A stretch of DNA of 25,491 nt from UBA668 sp046076025 (GCA_046076025.1 JBJTRF010000197.1:1-25491), one strand, 5' to 3'. Positions 8,597 to 17,917 are shown, counted from the stretch's first letter. Numbers and translations: made by a program. Notes: a model not told the origin generated them from the sequence alone.

Positions 8597-8597
<1 letters not shown>
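6552..8597 (+). CDS. Enlarged sugar ABC transporter permease (RbsC/FrcC family)
   Basis: The protein has 681 residues, against roughly 320-430 for this family. Its first 190 residues match the N-half of FrcC/RbsC-type permeases (GGEFDLSAGVITG at 82-94, then GLPSFIVTLATFFVLRGANL at 140-159). Its last 155 residues match the C-half: TRWGNWIFAVGGNKDAARAV at 546-565, the probable ATPase-coupling region, then IIAAVVGGCLLTGGYGSVIG at 611-630. Between about 195 and 520 is an extra stretch with about ten hydrophobic segments separated by short Arg-rich loops. The start at 6552 is chosen because AAGGGGGG precedes it; an ATG at 6531 lacks a ribosome site. The stop overlaps the ATPase start (TGATG), indicating translational coupling. 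It forms the membrane channel for the sugar delivered by the lipoprotein. Confidence 0.88.
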
Positions 8598-9355
<758 letters not shown>

Positions 9356-9401
9356 CACCCGCAGCACGCTGACACTCGCCTCGCCGGCACGGTGCCCGGC
9401 G

Positions 9402-10067
9402 TCAGTTTCGCCGCTCGAGCACCTCGAACGCGTACAGGTACCCGTCGGCCTCGGTGTTGTCGTAGAAGCCCACCTCGCGGCGTACCACCTGGCGCAGCGC
9501 GCCACCGGTCGTTAGGCGATCGAAGGCCTCGTCGAAGCCCAGCTCGCCGCGCACCGCATGGTGCACGGTGCACACGAACAGCGCGCCGGGTGCCATCACG
9601 CGCAGCAACTCGTCGAGGCATGCCGCGCCCACATGGCCGCTCGTGAACATGCCTGCGCACACTGCGCCCCCGTACGCCGCGTCGTCAAGCGGCAGCCGGC
9701 CCAGCAGGTCGGCCTCGACCAGCGAGCGGTACACGCCGCGCTGGCAAGCGACCTCGAGCATCTCGGGCGAGAGGTCGATGCCGTCGAATTCGTCGAAGCC
9801 GTGCCGAGCGAGCTCGTCGCCGAGCAGGCCCGTACCGCATCCGATGTCGAGCACCGGCCCGCGGATCATGCTGCGCAGTTCGGCGGCAAGCCCCACCACG
9901 AGGTGGGGCGACACGTAGCCCAGCCCGTCGAGCATCGTCGTGTCGTACGACGTCGCCCACTCGCGGTAGAGCTGCTGGCCGTCGTCCGGGTTGTCGAGCG
10001 TGTAGGCCCGCCGCAGCAGGTCGGCGCTCTTCGGATCGACGCCCTCGGGGATCGACGCATGGCTCAT
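9402..10067 (-). CDS. Class I SAM-dependent methyltransferase
   Basis: This 221-residue protein has the Rossmann SAM-binding motif I VLDIGCGTG at 72-80. The acidic strand-2 end (FDGIDLSPEML) follows, then GALFVCTVHHAV in the later part of the fold. An N-terminal segment, LYREWATSYDTTMLDGLGYV, resembles that of Williams-Beuren-type and other small-molecule methyltransferases. No substrate-specific feature is seen. It lies 10 bases after the GIDE-LemA gene on the same strand. TAGAGT seven bases before its ATG, with no Shine-Dalgarno sequence, suggests it can also be transcribed on its own as a leaderless mRNA. It converges with the transporter operon. Confidence 0.85.
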   Translation of the reverse strand: MSHASIPEGVDPKSADLLRRAYTLDNPDDGQQLYREWATSYDTTMLDGLGYVSPHLVVGLAAELRSMIRGPVLDIGCGTGLLGDELARHGFDEFDGIDLSPEMLEVACQRGVYRSLVEADLLGRLPLDDAAYGGAVCAGMFTSGHVGAACLDELLRVMAPGALFVCTVHHAVRGELGFDEAFDRLTTGGALRQVVRREVGFYDNTEADGYLYAFEVLERRN

Positions 10068-10074
10068 GCGCCGG

Positions 10075-10080
10075 ACTCTA
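10075..10080 (-). promoter_or_regulatory. Possible -10 box for methyltransferase
   Basis: On the minus strand TAGAGT sits 7 bases before the ATG at 10067, the spacing expected of a leaderless transcript. Its TAG is also the stop codon of the GIDE-LemA gene. No -35 box is evident. Confidence 0.4.
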
Positions 10081-11409
10081 CGCCGTTGTCAGACCCCGGC
10101 TGTCTGCCACCACCCGCACGGTCTCGCGCTCGGCACCGGCCACGAGCAGGTCGCGTGAGCCGAACCGTCCACCCCGAGCGACAGCCACCAGCAGCACCCC
10201 CGGGAAGGTGTGCAGCCGGTCTCGCAGCACGGTGACGCTGTCGTTGAAGTACTCGCGGGCGGCAGCGATGCGCGTCTCGGTATCGGTGAGCTCGTCGAAC
10301 AGCGCGGCGAACACACTGTCGGCCGCCAGCTGCGGATAGCGCTCGGCGAGGGCACTGACACCCGCAACGTCGGTCGAGCGCATCGCTGCGATCTCGGACT
10401 GCGTGAGACGCTCATGCTCGGCGTACCCGACTGCCGCACCAACCAGCTGGGGGACGAGCGCAGCCCGGCGCGAGAGCTGCACGTCGATGAGACTCCACGC
10501 CCGCTCCTGATAGCCCCGCACGCGGAGCAATCTGTTGTAGAGCATCACGGTGCCCGCAACGGTGGTCACCACCATCACACCGGCAACCACTGCGACCACG
10601 CCGCCGACGGGCAGCCCTGCGAGATACGCGGCAGCGGCAGCCGAGGCCACCCCCAGCACCACCAGCGCCCACAGCGCAGCCCGACGGCCGTCGGCAACGC
10701 GTCCCTTCGACTTCGTGGTCACGAGGAACTCGGCGTCACCGCCTCCCGACATCACCACGCCGGCTCCTGTGGCATCGATCTGCGCATGGCCGACACAGAG
10801 CACCCGGTCGCCGTCGGCAAGTCGCCATTCGGTTTCCCGGATACGGCCCGTCGGCACGCCACTCGCCGGCCCCGTGCCAATCGAACTGCTGCCGAGCACC
10901 GCCCCGAGCAGTCCGGCCATGTCGCCCTTCACCACCCGGTAGTCGGCGTCGACGTCGACCTGCGCTTTCTCCACGTCGACAGCCGCATCACCGGTCTCGT
11001 CGGCAACCCTGATCATCGTCCCGGACTGCCACGTGTCCTCGATCTCGAAGCGGTCCTCGGTGACGACTCGCGACGTGGTGTTCCCCTTCGCATCGGTCGT
11101 CGTCTCGATGCGCTGATAGCGACGTTCCACCTCGAGCGTCGCCCGCCACCACGCTGCAGGGGTGCCGGTGAAGTACGACGAGGTTTCGTGCACCGCCTTT
11201 ACGGTGCCCTCGAGTTGGTTGAACCCCACGAACATCGCCGCGCACCGAGACCGGGGCACGTCGACGAGCCGCGAACGCCGGCGGGCGGTCCACCAGGCAA
11301 GCACCAGCAGCACCAGCGCCAATCCTCCGATCGCGCCGCCCGCCGCAGGAACCGGCGACCCGATCGTCGAGTCGACCCACCCGCCCGGCGCCACTGCACC
11401 ACGTGTCAT
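10078..11409 (-). CDS. GIDE-domain / LemA-domain fusion membrane protein
   Basis: The gene encodes about 443 residues. A first membrane segment is at about 22-41. Residues about 50-235 resemble the GIDE domain of MULAN-type E3 ligases and their prokaryotic relatives: GTVKAV near 68, a WWRATLEVE block, FEIEDTW, and TEWRLADGDRVLCVGHAQ at 193-210. Two further hydrophobic segments lie at about 244-290. The C-terminal part is LemA-like: YNRLLRVRGYQERAWSLIDV at 291-310, RRAALVPQLVGAAVGYAEHE, and REYFNDSVTVLRDRLHTFPG. LemA proteins are membrane proteins of poorly known role; bacterial GIDE domains lack the RING finger and are not ligases. The start ATG at 11409 is preceded by GAGGTG with very short spacing, so an adjacent GTG is possible. 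It is divergent from the GNAT gene. Confidence 0.75.
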   Translation of the reverse strand: MTRGAVAPGGWVDSTIGSPVPAAGGAIGGLALVLLVLAWWTARRRSRLVDVPRSRCAAMFVGFNQLEGTVKAVHETSSYFTGTPAAWWRATLEVERRYQRIETTTDAKGNTTSRVVTEDRFEIEDTWQSGTMIRVADETGDAAVDVEKAQVDVDADYRVVKGDMAGLLGAVLGSSSIGTGPASGVPTGRIRETEWRLADGDRVLCVGHAQIDATGAGVVMSGGGDAEFLVTTKSKGRVADGRRAALWALVVLGVASAAAAAYLAGLPVGGVVAVVAGVMVVTTVAGTVMLYNRLLRVRGYQERAWSLIDVQLSRRAALVPQLVGAAVGYAEHERLTQSEIAAMRSTDVAGVSALAERYPQLAADSVFAALFDELTDTETRIAAAREYFNDSVTVLRDRLHTFPGVLLVAVARGGRFGSRDLLVAGAERETVRVVADSRGLTTA

Positions 11410-11454
11410 CACCTCATCGTGCCACGGCGCACCGACGAGGCTCGCGGTCGGACT

Positions 11455-12285
11455 GTGGTGGCGATCCGCGCTGCCGATCCCAATACTGAGCGGGTGGTTC
11501 CGCACGTCGTCGACTTCGTCCGGGACCGGGCGAGGTTCCTCAAGGGTCTTGAGGTTCGAGCACACCTCCCGCCCGGGGCCCTCGGCGAGCCGGGCACGTC
11601 GGTGACGGCCACTGACGATCGGGTCGGCACCGGTGCGATCTCGTGCTACCGGGTCGACGAGCACCTGGTGATCTGGTGCGATCCGGCACTCGAGGACCGC
11701 GTCGCCCACCTCAGCGGACCGCAGGCCATTGCACCCGATGCACTGCCTGACGCCATGTCTGCCGTCGATCTCCGACCCGACGCGTCGGCGGCCATGCGCG
11801 CGCTCATCACTGCACCCGCGGCGCCGCCGCCCCTGCTCAGGCCCCTCGTCACCCGCACGCTCGACGCGCAGAATGCAGAGCACGTCGATCGCATCCGCGC
11901 CTTCGCCGCTCGTCTTGATCCCATCGACGTCGAGCAGGCCGGACTCGACGACCTCGACGACTTCGACGAGGCGGCCATTGCCATCGTGGTCGACGAGCGG
12001 ATCGACAACGGCGAGTCGGCGACATCGATCATCGCCTACGCATCGGCAATGCCATGGGAGTGGGACGGCCAGTTCGGCGACATCGCCGTGCTCGTCGACG
12101 GCACGCACCGCGGAGCAGGGCTCGGTCGCCACGTCGTCGCCCGCACCACCGCCGCCCTGCTCGACCTGGGTCGCATCCCGCTGTACCGGCACCAGCTCGA
12201 CAACGCAGCGTCGGCCGCGGTCGCTGCGTCGATTGGCTTCCAGCCGCTGACCAGCCTCGTCCGCTTCCGGGCCGCCGACGAGTAG
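11455..12285 (+). CDS. GNAT family N-acetyltransferase
   Basis: The protein is about 276 residues from the GTG at 11455. Only the C-terminal third is clearly recognisable: a GNAT fold with DIAVLVDGTHRGAGLGRHVV (209-228), containing the acetyl-CoA pyrophosphate-binding HRGAGLG loop, then a helix and LYRHQLDNAASAAVAASIGF (243-262), the usual motif B. The N-terminal 170 residues are less familiar and may be a degenerate second GNAT-like domain. Acceptor substrate is unknown. No good ribosome site precedes the chosen start; GTG codons at 11458 and 11494 are alternatives. The much longer open frame upstream is antisense to the GIDE-LemA gene. Only 45 bases separate it from that divergent gene. Confidence 0.72.
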   Translation: MVAIRAADPNTERVVPHVVDFVRDRARFLKGLEVRAHLPPGALGEPGTSVTATDDRVGTGAISCYRVDEHLVIWCDPALEDRVAHLSGPQAIAPDALPDAMSAVDLRPDASAAMRALITAPAAPPPLLRPLVTRTLDAQNAEHVDRIRAFAARLDPIDVEQAGLDDLDDFDEAAIAIVVDERIDNGESATSIIAYASAMPWEWDGQFGDIAVLVDGTHRGAGLGRHVVARTTAALLDLGRIPLYRHQLDNAASAAVAASIGFQPLTSLVRFRAADE

Positions 12286-12327
12286 CGCCTGGGCGACCAC
12301 CGCTGTCGGCCACGCGGCCACGGCCAC

Positions 12328-12333
12328 TACCGT
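12328..12333 (+). promoter_or_regulatory. Probable -10 box for leaderless xylA
   Basis: TACCGT is followed by exactly six bases and the xylA ATG at 12340, with no Shine-Dalgarno sequence. This is the typical spacing of a leaderless actinobacterial mRNA. No convincing -35 hexamer is seen and there is no copy of the 4445-4470 palindrome here. Confidence 0.5.
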
Positions 12334-12339
12334 GGCTGC

Positions 12340-13530
12340 ATGGCATCACCCGCTCGACCGACCGCCGCCGACAAGTTCTCCTTTGGGATGTGGACCATCG
12401 GGTGGCAGGCCCGTGATCCCTTCGGCGATCCAACCCGACCACCGCTCGATCCGCTGCACGCCGTCGACAAGCTCGCCGAGCTCGGCGCCTGGGGCATCAC
12501 GTTCCACGATGACGACCTCGTCCCGTTCGGCAGCAGCCCCACCGAGCGCGATGCCATCATTGGCCGGTTCAAGGAGCGATTGGCCGCCACCGGCATCTGC
12601 GTGCCGATGATCACCACCAACCTGTTCGCGCACCCGGTGTTCAAGGACGGCGGTTTCACCAGCAACAACCGTGATGTCCGCCGGTACGCGCTGCGCAAGG
12701 TGCTGCGCAACCTCGAGCTTGCCGCCGACCTGGGTGCCCGCACGTTCGTGCTCTGGGGTGGACGCGAAGGTGCCGAGTATGACCACGCCAAGGACGTCCG
12801 CGCCGCCCTCGACCGCTACGCCGAGGCGATGAACACGCTCACCACATTCGTCATCGACCGCGGCTACGACATTCGCTTCGCCATCGAGCCCAAGCCCAAC
12901 GAGCCGCGTGGCGACATCCTCCTGCCCACCATCGGCCACGCCATCGCATTCATCGAGCGGCTCGAGCACTCGCATCTCGTCGGCCTCAATCCCGAGGTGG
13001 GCCACGAGCAGATGGCCGGCCTCAACTTCACGTCCGGCATCGCCCAGGCCATGTGGCAGGGCAAGCTCTTCCACATCGACCTCAACGGCCAGCGCGGCAT
13101 CAAGTACGACCAGGACCTCGTCTTCGGCCACGGCGACCTCATCAACGCCTTCAGCCTCGTCGACCTGCTCGAGTTCGGCGGTATCGGCGGCGCGCCGGCA
13201 TACGACGGCCCGCGCCACTTCGACTACAAGCCCTCGCGCACCGAGGACATGGACGGCGTGTGGCACTCGGCAGCGGCCAACATGCGCATGTACCTGCTGC
13301 TGAAGGAGCGCGCCGCCGCATTCCGCGCCGATCCCGAGGTGCACGAGGCACTTGCTGCGGCACGGGTGGCCGAGCTCGGCACGCCCACGCTGTCGCCGGG
13401 CGAGGGATGGTCGGCCATTCTCGCCGACGACTCGATCGCACGGCTCGACTTCGACGCTGCGGGCTCGAAGGGATACGGCTTCGTCCGCCTGCAGCAGTTG
13501 GCGGTCGAGCACCTCATGGGCGCGCGGTGA
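12340..13530 (+). CDS. xylA: D-xylose isomerase
   Basis: The protein has 396 residues, the length of the shorter class I (Streptomyces/Arthrobacter-type) xylose isomerases. It interconverts D-xylose and D-xylulose (and glucose/fructose in vitro) in the cytoplasm by metal-assisted hydride shift. The expected residues are in place: H56 in GITFHDDDL, the WGGREG block at 139-144, E183 and K185 in AIEPKPNEPRGD, E219 and H222 in NPEVGHEQMAG, and the metal-binding stretch FHIDLNGQRGIKYDQDL with D247, D257 and D259. It is followed after one base by xylB, so the two form an operon. The putative promoter is described at 12328. Confidence 0.97.
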   Translation: MASPARPTAADKFSFGMWTIGWQARDPFGDPTRPPLDPLHAVDKLAELGAWGITFHDDDLVPFGSSPTERDAIIGRFKERLAATGICVPMITTNLFAHPVFKDGGFTSNNRDVRRYALRKVLRNLELAADLGARTFVLWGGREGAEYDHAKDVRAALDRYAEAMNTLTTFVIDRGYDIRFAIEPKPNEPRGDILLPTIGHAIAFIERLEHSHLVGLNPEVGHEQMAGLNFTSGIAQAMWQGKLFHIDLNGQRGIKYDQDLVFGHGDLINAFSLVDLLEFGGIGGAPAYDGPRHFDYKPSRTEDMDGVWHSAAANMRMYLLLKERAAAFRADPEVHEALAAARVAELGTPTLSPGEGWSAILADDSIARLDFDAAGSKGYGFVRLQQLAVEHLMGAR

Positions 13531-13531
13531 C

Positions 13532-14938
13532 ATGACCCTCGTGGCAGGGGTCGACACGTCGACCCAGTCGTGCAAGGTGGTCGTTCGCGATCTCGAGACC
13601 GGGGCACTCGTGCGCCACGGCAGCGCGCGGCACCCCGATGGCACCGAAGTCGAGCCTGCGCACTGGGAACACGCCCTCTACCAGGCGATCCACAGCGCCG
13701 GCGGCATCGACGACGTCGCCGCCGTCTCGATCGGCGGGCAGCAGCACGGTGCCGTATGCCTCGACGAGTCGGGCAGCGTGGTGCGTTCGGCGCTGCTGTG
13801 GAACGACACCCGGTCCGCCCCGCAGGCCGCCGACCTCGTCGCCGAGCTCGGTGCCGAGGCGTGGGTGTCGGCCGTCGGCTCAGTACCCGTCGCCGCCTTC
13901 ACCATCGCCAAGCTGCGCTGGATCGCCGAGCGCGAGCCCGATAACGCCCGCCGGATCGCTGCCGTGTGCCTGCCGCACGACTGGCTCACGTGGCGGCTCC
14001 GCGGCGGGCCGGACGACCTCGACGGGATCATCACCGACCGCTCCGATGCCTCGGGCACCGGCTACTTCGACCCCGTCAGCAACGACTATCGACGCGACCT
14101 GCTCGAGCAAGCACTCGGTCATCAAGTCGGCCATCACGTGCGCCTTCCACGGGTGCTCGGCCCATCGGGATCGGTCCGCTGGGGCGAACGCGTCGTCGGT
14201 GCCGGGATGGGCGACAACGCTGCCGCAGCCCTCGGCGTCGATGCGGGCGATGACGTGATTGTCTCGCTCGGCACCTCCGGCACGGCATTCACGCGCAGTG
14301 CCGTCTGCGCCCGCGACACCACCGGCGCCGTGGCCGGCTTCGCCGACGCGACCGGCGCATTTCTGCCACTTGTCTGCACGCTCAATGCGGCACGGGTGCT
14401 CGACGCAGCGTGCGCGCTGCTGGGCGTCGATCACGCAGGCCTCGACAGCCTCGCCCTGTCGGCGCCACCCGGTGCCGACGGACTCGTGGTGCTGCCGTAT
14501 CTCGCCGGCGAGCGGACGCCCAACCTGCCCGACGCCTCGGGCAGCATCCTCGGCCTCACCCTGCACAACGCCACGCCGGCCCACCTTGCCCGCGCCGCGG
14601 TGGAGGGCATGCTGTGCGGCCTCGCCGATGCCCTCGATGCACTCGCTGCACAGGGCGCGTCAATCTCGGCCGTGCGGCTCGTCGGCGGCGCGGCAGCCTC
14701 GCAGGCGGTGCAGCACATCGCCCCGCAGGTGTTCGGCGTGCCGGTCGCCGTGCCGCCTCCCGGCGAGTACGTCGCCGACGGTGCAGCGAGGCAGGCGGCA
14801 TGGGCGCTCACCGGTTCGCTGCCGCAGTGGCCCCTCGATGGCACAGTGACCCGAGTCGAGGGCACGCCCACCCCGGGCCTGCGCGAACGCTACGCCGAGG
14901 CACGCCAGCACTGGCTGCCGCAGCAGCACAGCACCTGA
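13532..14938 (+). CDS. xylB: Xylulokinase
   Basis: This 468-residue FGGY-family kinase phosphorylates D-xylulose to D-xylulose 5-phosphate for the pentose phosphate pathway. Its hallmarks are the N-terminal phosphate loop GVDTSTQSCK (6-15), SIGGQQHGAV (67-74 region, typical of XylB), LLWNDTRS, LPHDWLTWRLRG, TDRSDASGTGYFD, the catalytic aspartate D228 in GMGDNAAAALG, and VSLGTSGTAF. The C-terminal ATP-binding part has LVGGAAASQAVQ and EYVADGAARQAAWAL. The ATG at 13532 lies one base after the xylA stop, so translation is probably coupled; the frame upstream is antisense-free but overlaps xylA and has no family sequence. It converges with the helicase gene after 13 bases. Confidence 0.95.
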   Translation: MTLVAGVDTSTQSCKVVVRDLETGALVRHGSARHPDGTEVEPAHWEHALYQAIHSAGGIDDVAAVSIGGQQHGAVCLDESGSVVRSALLWNDTRSAPQAADLVAELGAEAWVSAVGSVPVAAFTIAKLRWIAEREPDNARRIAAVCLPHDWLTWRLRGGPDDLDGIITDRSDASGTGYFDPVSNDYRRDLLEQALGHQVGHHVRLPRVLGPSGSVRWGERVVGAGMGDNAAAALGVDAGDDVIVSLGTSGTAFTRSAVCARDTTGAVAGFADATGAFLPLVCTLNAARVLDAACALLGVDHAGLDSLALSAPPGADGLVVLPYLAGERTPNLPDASGSILGLTLHNATPAHLARAAVEGMLCGLADALDALAAQGASISAVRLVGGAAASQAVQHIAPQVFGVPVAVPPPGEYVADGAARQAAWALTGSLPQWPLDGTVTRVEGTPTPGLRERYAEARQHWLPQQHST

Positions 14939-14951
14939 TCGTTCTCGCACC

Positions 14952-17522
14952 TCAGCCGGCGCGGCAGGTGATCGACTCGAGCCGCAGCGCTGGTGCACCG
15001 TCAACGATGGCCTCGTCGATGTCGACGGTGGCGACGACGCACCACTCGCGTGAGTCCTCCGGGTCCATCAACGTCTGCTCGATGCGCCAGGTCGACGGCT
15101 CTTCGACGAGAGTGAAGTACGCCGCCGATCGGGCCGTCGCATCGATGCCGATCGAGTCATGCTCGTTCCAGTAGGGCTGCATCGCGGCATCGACCACTGA
15201 CTCGTCGCACCCGGCACGCGCCGCGAGCTCGCCGTGAGCGCGGCGCGCCAGCAGCTCGACCCACCCGAACGCCGCATTGCGCACCACCGTGCGCCAGGAT
15301 GCGGGCGGCCCAGCGACGGAGGGATCGAGCGGCGCCTGCTCGCCATGGTCGTGCCGCGGACGTCCCGCGAGCATCGTCCACTCATCCAACAGGGTCGAGT
15401 CGGTGGCGCGGATCAGCGTGCCGAGCCACTCGATGATGTCCTCGAGCCGCTCGGTGTAGGCGTCGTCCGGCAGCGAGCGGTCAAGTGCCCGCCACGCATC
15501 GGTGAGGTAGCGAAGCACGAGCCCCTCGCTGCGATCCAGCCGGTAGCGCTGCACGAACGAGTCGAAGGTGTCGCCCGACTCGATCATCTCGCGCACGATC
15601 GACTTGGGCGACGGCCCCTCGCCCACCCACGGGTGCTGCGAGCGGTAGGTGTCGATGCAGGCCGACAGCAGCTCGTGGAGGGGCTGCGGCCACGAGACCG
15701 ACTCGAGCCGCTCCATCCGCTCCTCGTACGGCACGCCCTCGGCCTTCATCCGCGCCACCGCTGCGGCCTTGGCCGCGTTCTGCTGCGCGTACAGCACCTG
15801 CCGAGGATCGTCGAGGATCGACTCGATCACGCTGATGACATCGAGCTCGTACGAGGGCTCGTCGTGGTCGAAGGAGGCAACCACTTCGATGGCAAACGGC
15901 GCGAGCGGCATCGACAGACGCAGCGCCGCACGGTCGTCGCCATCGGCCACCAGCGAACCCACCCGCACCCCACTGCACTTCCCATCGGTGCCACGGAGGC
16001 GTTCGGCAACGCCCGCCGCCTCAAGGCTGCGGTACAGCCGAATCGCCCGGCGCTTCAGCTGTCGACGACGCTCTGCCGGCTCGTGATTGGTGTCCAGCAG
16101 GTGCCGCAGCGCTGTCGGCCCATCGGCCCGCCGCAGCACGGTGGCCACCATGTCGGCGGTGATCGAGAAGCGCGACGTCAGCGGCTCGGGCTGGCCCTCC
16201 ACCAGTCGCCGCATCGTCGCCTCGTCGTAGTGCACGAAGCCGTCCGGTGGCTTCGACTTCGCCGCCTTGCGCTGTGCCTTCGGATCATCGCCGGCGCGCG
16301 ACAGTGCCTTGGCATTCTCGACCACGTGGTCGGGCGCCTGCACCCACACGTGCCCGTCGGGATCGAAGCCCGGCCGGCCCGCACGCCCGGCCAACTGCCG
16401 GAACTCGCGAACCGTGAACGACCGCACCTTGGTGCCGTCGAACTTCGTCAGCGAGGTCATCAGCACCGTGCGAATCGGGATGTTGACGCCGACACCGAGC
16501 GTGTCGGTGCCGCAGATCACCGGCAGCAATCCGGCGCCAGCGAGTCGCTCAACCAACCGCCGGTACCTGGGCAGCATGCCGGCGTGGTGCACGCCGACCC
16601 CATTCCGCAGCAGCCGGTCGAGGGTCGTGCCGAAGCCCTTGCGCACGCGTTCGCCGCGCAGTTGCTCGGCGATTGCCTCGCGCTGCGGTCGCGTCGACAC
16701 GCCAAGGCTCACCAGCGCCTGCGCACGCTCGATCGCAGCCGCCTGGGTCGAGTGCACTAGGTAGATCGGCGCGAGGCCGTCCTTCACGGCATCGACCACG
16801 CTGTCGGCCACGCTGGTGAGCCGCCACTGGTGGAACAGCGGTGTCGGCCGATCGACGGACATCACTGATGCGACCGGCCGCTGCGACCGCCGCTCGAGAT
16901 CGGCGGTGATCGCCGACATGTCGCCGAGCGTCGCCGATGCCAGCAGGAACTGGCAGCGCGTCATCTCGAGCAGCGGTACCTGCCACGCCCAGCCACGGTC
17001 GCGGTCGGCGTAGTAATGGAACTCGTCGAGGCAGGCGAACGCAAAGGGGCTCGCTGCGCCCTCGGCGAGCGCATGGTTCGCCAGCACCTCCGCGGTGCAC
17101 ACCAGCACCGGCGCATCGCCATTGATCGCCGCATCCCCGGTGGCCAGTCCCACGGCCTCGGCACCGAGGAGACCGACCAGTTCGAAGAACTTCTCCGCCA
17201 CCAGTGCCTTGATGGGCGCAGTCCACACGGCTCGTCGGCCGGCGTTCAGTGCCAGCACGATGCCGCCCATCGCCACGAGGCTCTTGCCCGAACCGGTCGG
17301 CGTGGCCAGCACCACGTGCTCACCACCGGCCAGTGCCAGCAGGGCCTCCTCCTGGTGCGGGTACAGCGGCCGCCCCGACTCGTCGGCCCACAGCCCGAAC
17401 GCCACGGCGACGTCGGCGGGGTCAGCGCCGGGCGGCGGCAGGGCTTCGATCAGGCTGGGCACGAGACCCCAGTGTGCCTGCTCTGCGGGCGCAGCACCTC
17501 GAATCCACCTCGGGCCCTTCAA
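14952..17522 (-). CDS. Ski2-like DEAD/DEAH helicase with DUF3516 region
   Basis: The protein is about 856 residues from a TTG at 17522; the start is not well supported by a ribosome site. Superfamily 2 helicase motifs occur in order: I ATPTGSGKS (73-81), Ia TAPIKALVAE (101-110), II DEFH (166-169), III SAT (196-198), IV IYLVHSTQ (253-260), V GTDTLGVGVNIP (338-349) and VI QLAGRAGRPGFD (376-387). The layout and C-terminal 460 residues match the actinobacterial DUF3516 helicases, relatives of Ski2/Mtr4/HelY, which probably act on structured RNA. Reaction (NTP-driven unwinding) is inferred from the motifs; the cellular target is unknown. It is transcribed divergently from a small zinc-finger gene and converges with xylB. 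Confidence 0.9.
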   Translation of the reverse strand: MKGPRWIRGAAPAEQAHWGLVPSLIEALPPPGADPADVAVAFGLWADESGRPLYPHQEEALLALAGGEHVVLATPTGSGKSLVAMGGIVLALNAGRRAVWTAPIKALVAEKFFELVGLLGAEAVGLATGDAAINGDAPVLVCTAEVLANHALAEGAASPFAFACLDEFHYYADRDRGWAWQVPLLEMTRCQFLLASATLGDMSAITADLERRSQRPVASVMSVDRPTPLFHQWRLTSVADSVVDAVKDGLAPIYLVHSTQAAAIERAQALVSLGVSTRPQREAIAEQLRGERVRKGFGTTLDRLLRNGVGVHHAGMLPRYRRLVERLAGAGLLPVICGTDTLGVGVNIPIRTVLMTSLTKFDGTKVRSFTVREFRQLAGRAGRPGFDPDGHVWVQAPDHVVENAKALSRAGDDPKAQRKAAKSKPPDGFVHYDEATMRRLVEGQPEPLTSRFSITADMVATVLRRADGPTALRHLLDTNHEPAERRRQLKRRAIRLYRSLEAAGVAERLRGTDGKCSGVRVGSLVADGDDRAALRLSMPLAPFAIEVVASFDHDEPSYELDVISVIESILDDPRQVLYAQQNAAKAAAVARMKAEGVPYEERMERLESVSWPQPLHELLSACIDTYRSQHPWVGEGPSPKSIVREMIESGDTFDSFVQRYRLDRSEGLVLRYLTDAWRALDRSLPDDAYTERLEDIIEWLGTLIRATDSTLLDEWTMLAGRPRHDHGEQAPLDPSVAGPPASWRTVVRNAAFGWVELLARRAHGELAARAGCDESVVDAAMQPYWNEHDSIGIDATARSAAYFTLVEEPSTWRIEQTLMDPEDSREWCVVATVDIDEAIVDGAPALRLESITCRAG

Positions 17523-17558
17523 TCGGTGTGCTCGCCGCCGACACCGGCGGCAGGCCGC

Positions 17559-17564
17559 TACCGT
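17559..17564 (+). promoter_or_regulatory. Possible -10 box for DksA-like gene
   Basis: TACCGT would start transcription near 17571 and leave a leader of about 29 bases containing GGAGG (17591-17595) before the ATG. No clear -35 hexamer is visible. Confidence 0.35.
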
Positions 17565-17599
17565 CAGTCTCCCCTTCGTCGCCGCATCTGGGAGGTGCC

Positions 17600-17917
17600 A
17601 TGGACATCCGCAGCGAACTCGAGACCGTGCATGCCGACCTCTCGGCGCGCATCAGGGCCCTCCGCTCGGGTGCCGACGTGCCGAGTGGCGGCATCTCGTT
17701 CGGCAAGCGCGTCGGCGAGGGCACCAGCATCGCCATCGAGCGATTCGCCGATGTCGCCGTGCACGACCAGCTCGTGCAGCAGCTCGCTGCCGTCGAGGTC
17801 GCACTTCAGCGACTCGACGACGGCACCTACGGCACCTGCGAGAAGTGCGAGCAGCCCATTGCCGACGAGCGCCTCGAGGCCGTCCCGTGGGCCAGCCGCT
17901 GCGTCCGCTGCGCATGA
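17600..17917 (+). CDS. DksA/TraR family C4 zinc-finger protein
   Basis: This 105-residue protein has a helical N-terminus and a C-terminal four-cysteine zinc finger, C80, C83, C101 and C104 (TYGTCEKCEQPI and ASRCVRC), with the spacing of DksA/TraR proteins. Members of this family enter the RNA polymerase secondary channel and adjust transcription; in this shorter actinobacterial type that role is inferred. The coiled-coil tip acidic pair of true DksA is not obvious. The start is well defined by GGAGG at 17591-17595. It is divergent from the helicase gene, with 77 bases between them, so the two could share regulation. Confidence 0.85.
   Translation: MDIRSELETVHADLSARIRALRSGADVPSGGISFGKRVGEGTSIAIERFADVAVHDQLVQQLAAVEVALQRLDDGTYGTCEKCEQPIADERLEAVPWASRCVRCA

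Noticed and set aside
9369..9405. Possible bidirectional terminator between the ATPase and methyltransferase genes
   Set aside because: CTGAC/GTCAG ends and a GCCGG/CCGGC core can pair, but a 9-base bulge on one side, a tiny loop and the lack of a T-tract make it unconvincing.
10210..11454. Open plus-strand frame of 691 codons across the GIDE-LemA gene
   Set aside because: Only its last part (from 11455) is GNAT-like; the rest is an antisense shadow rich in His/Arg, typical of GC-rich DNA.
12346..13644. 432-codon minus-strand open frame
   Set aside because: It is antisense to xylA and the start of xylB, both fully conserved; no domain is visible.
15234..16760. 508-codon plus-strand open frame
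   Set aside because: It is antisense to the helicase, whose motifs are all intact, and its sequence is dominated by Arg/His/Pro without any domain.
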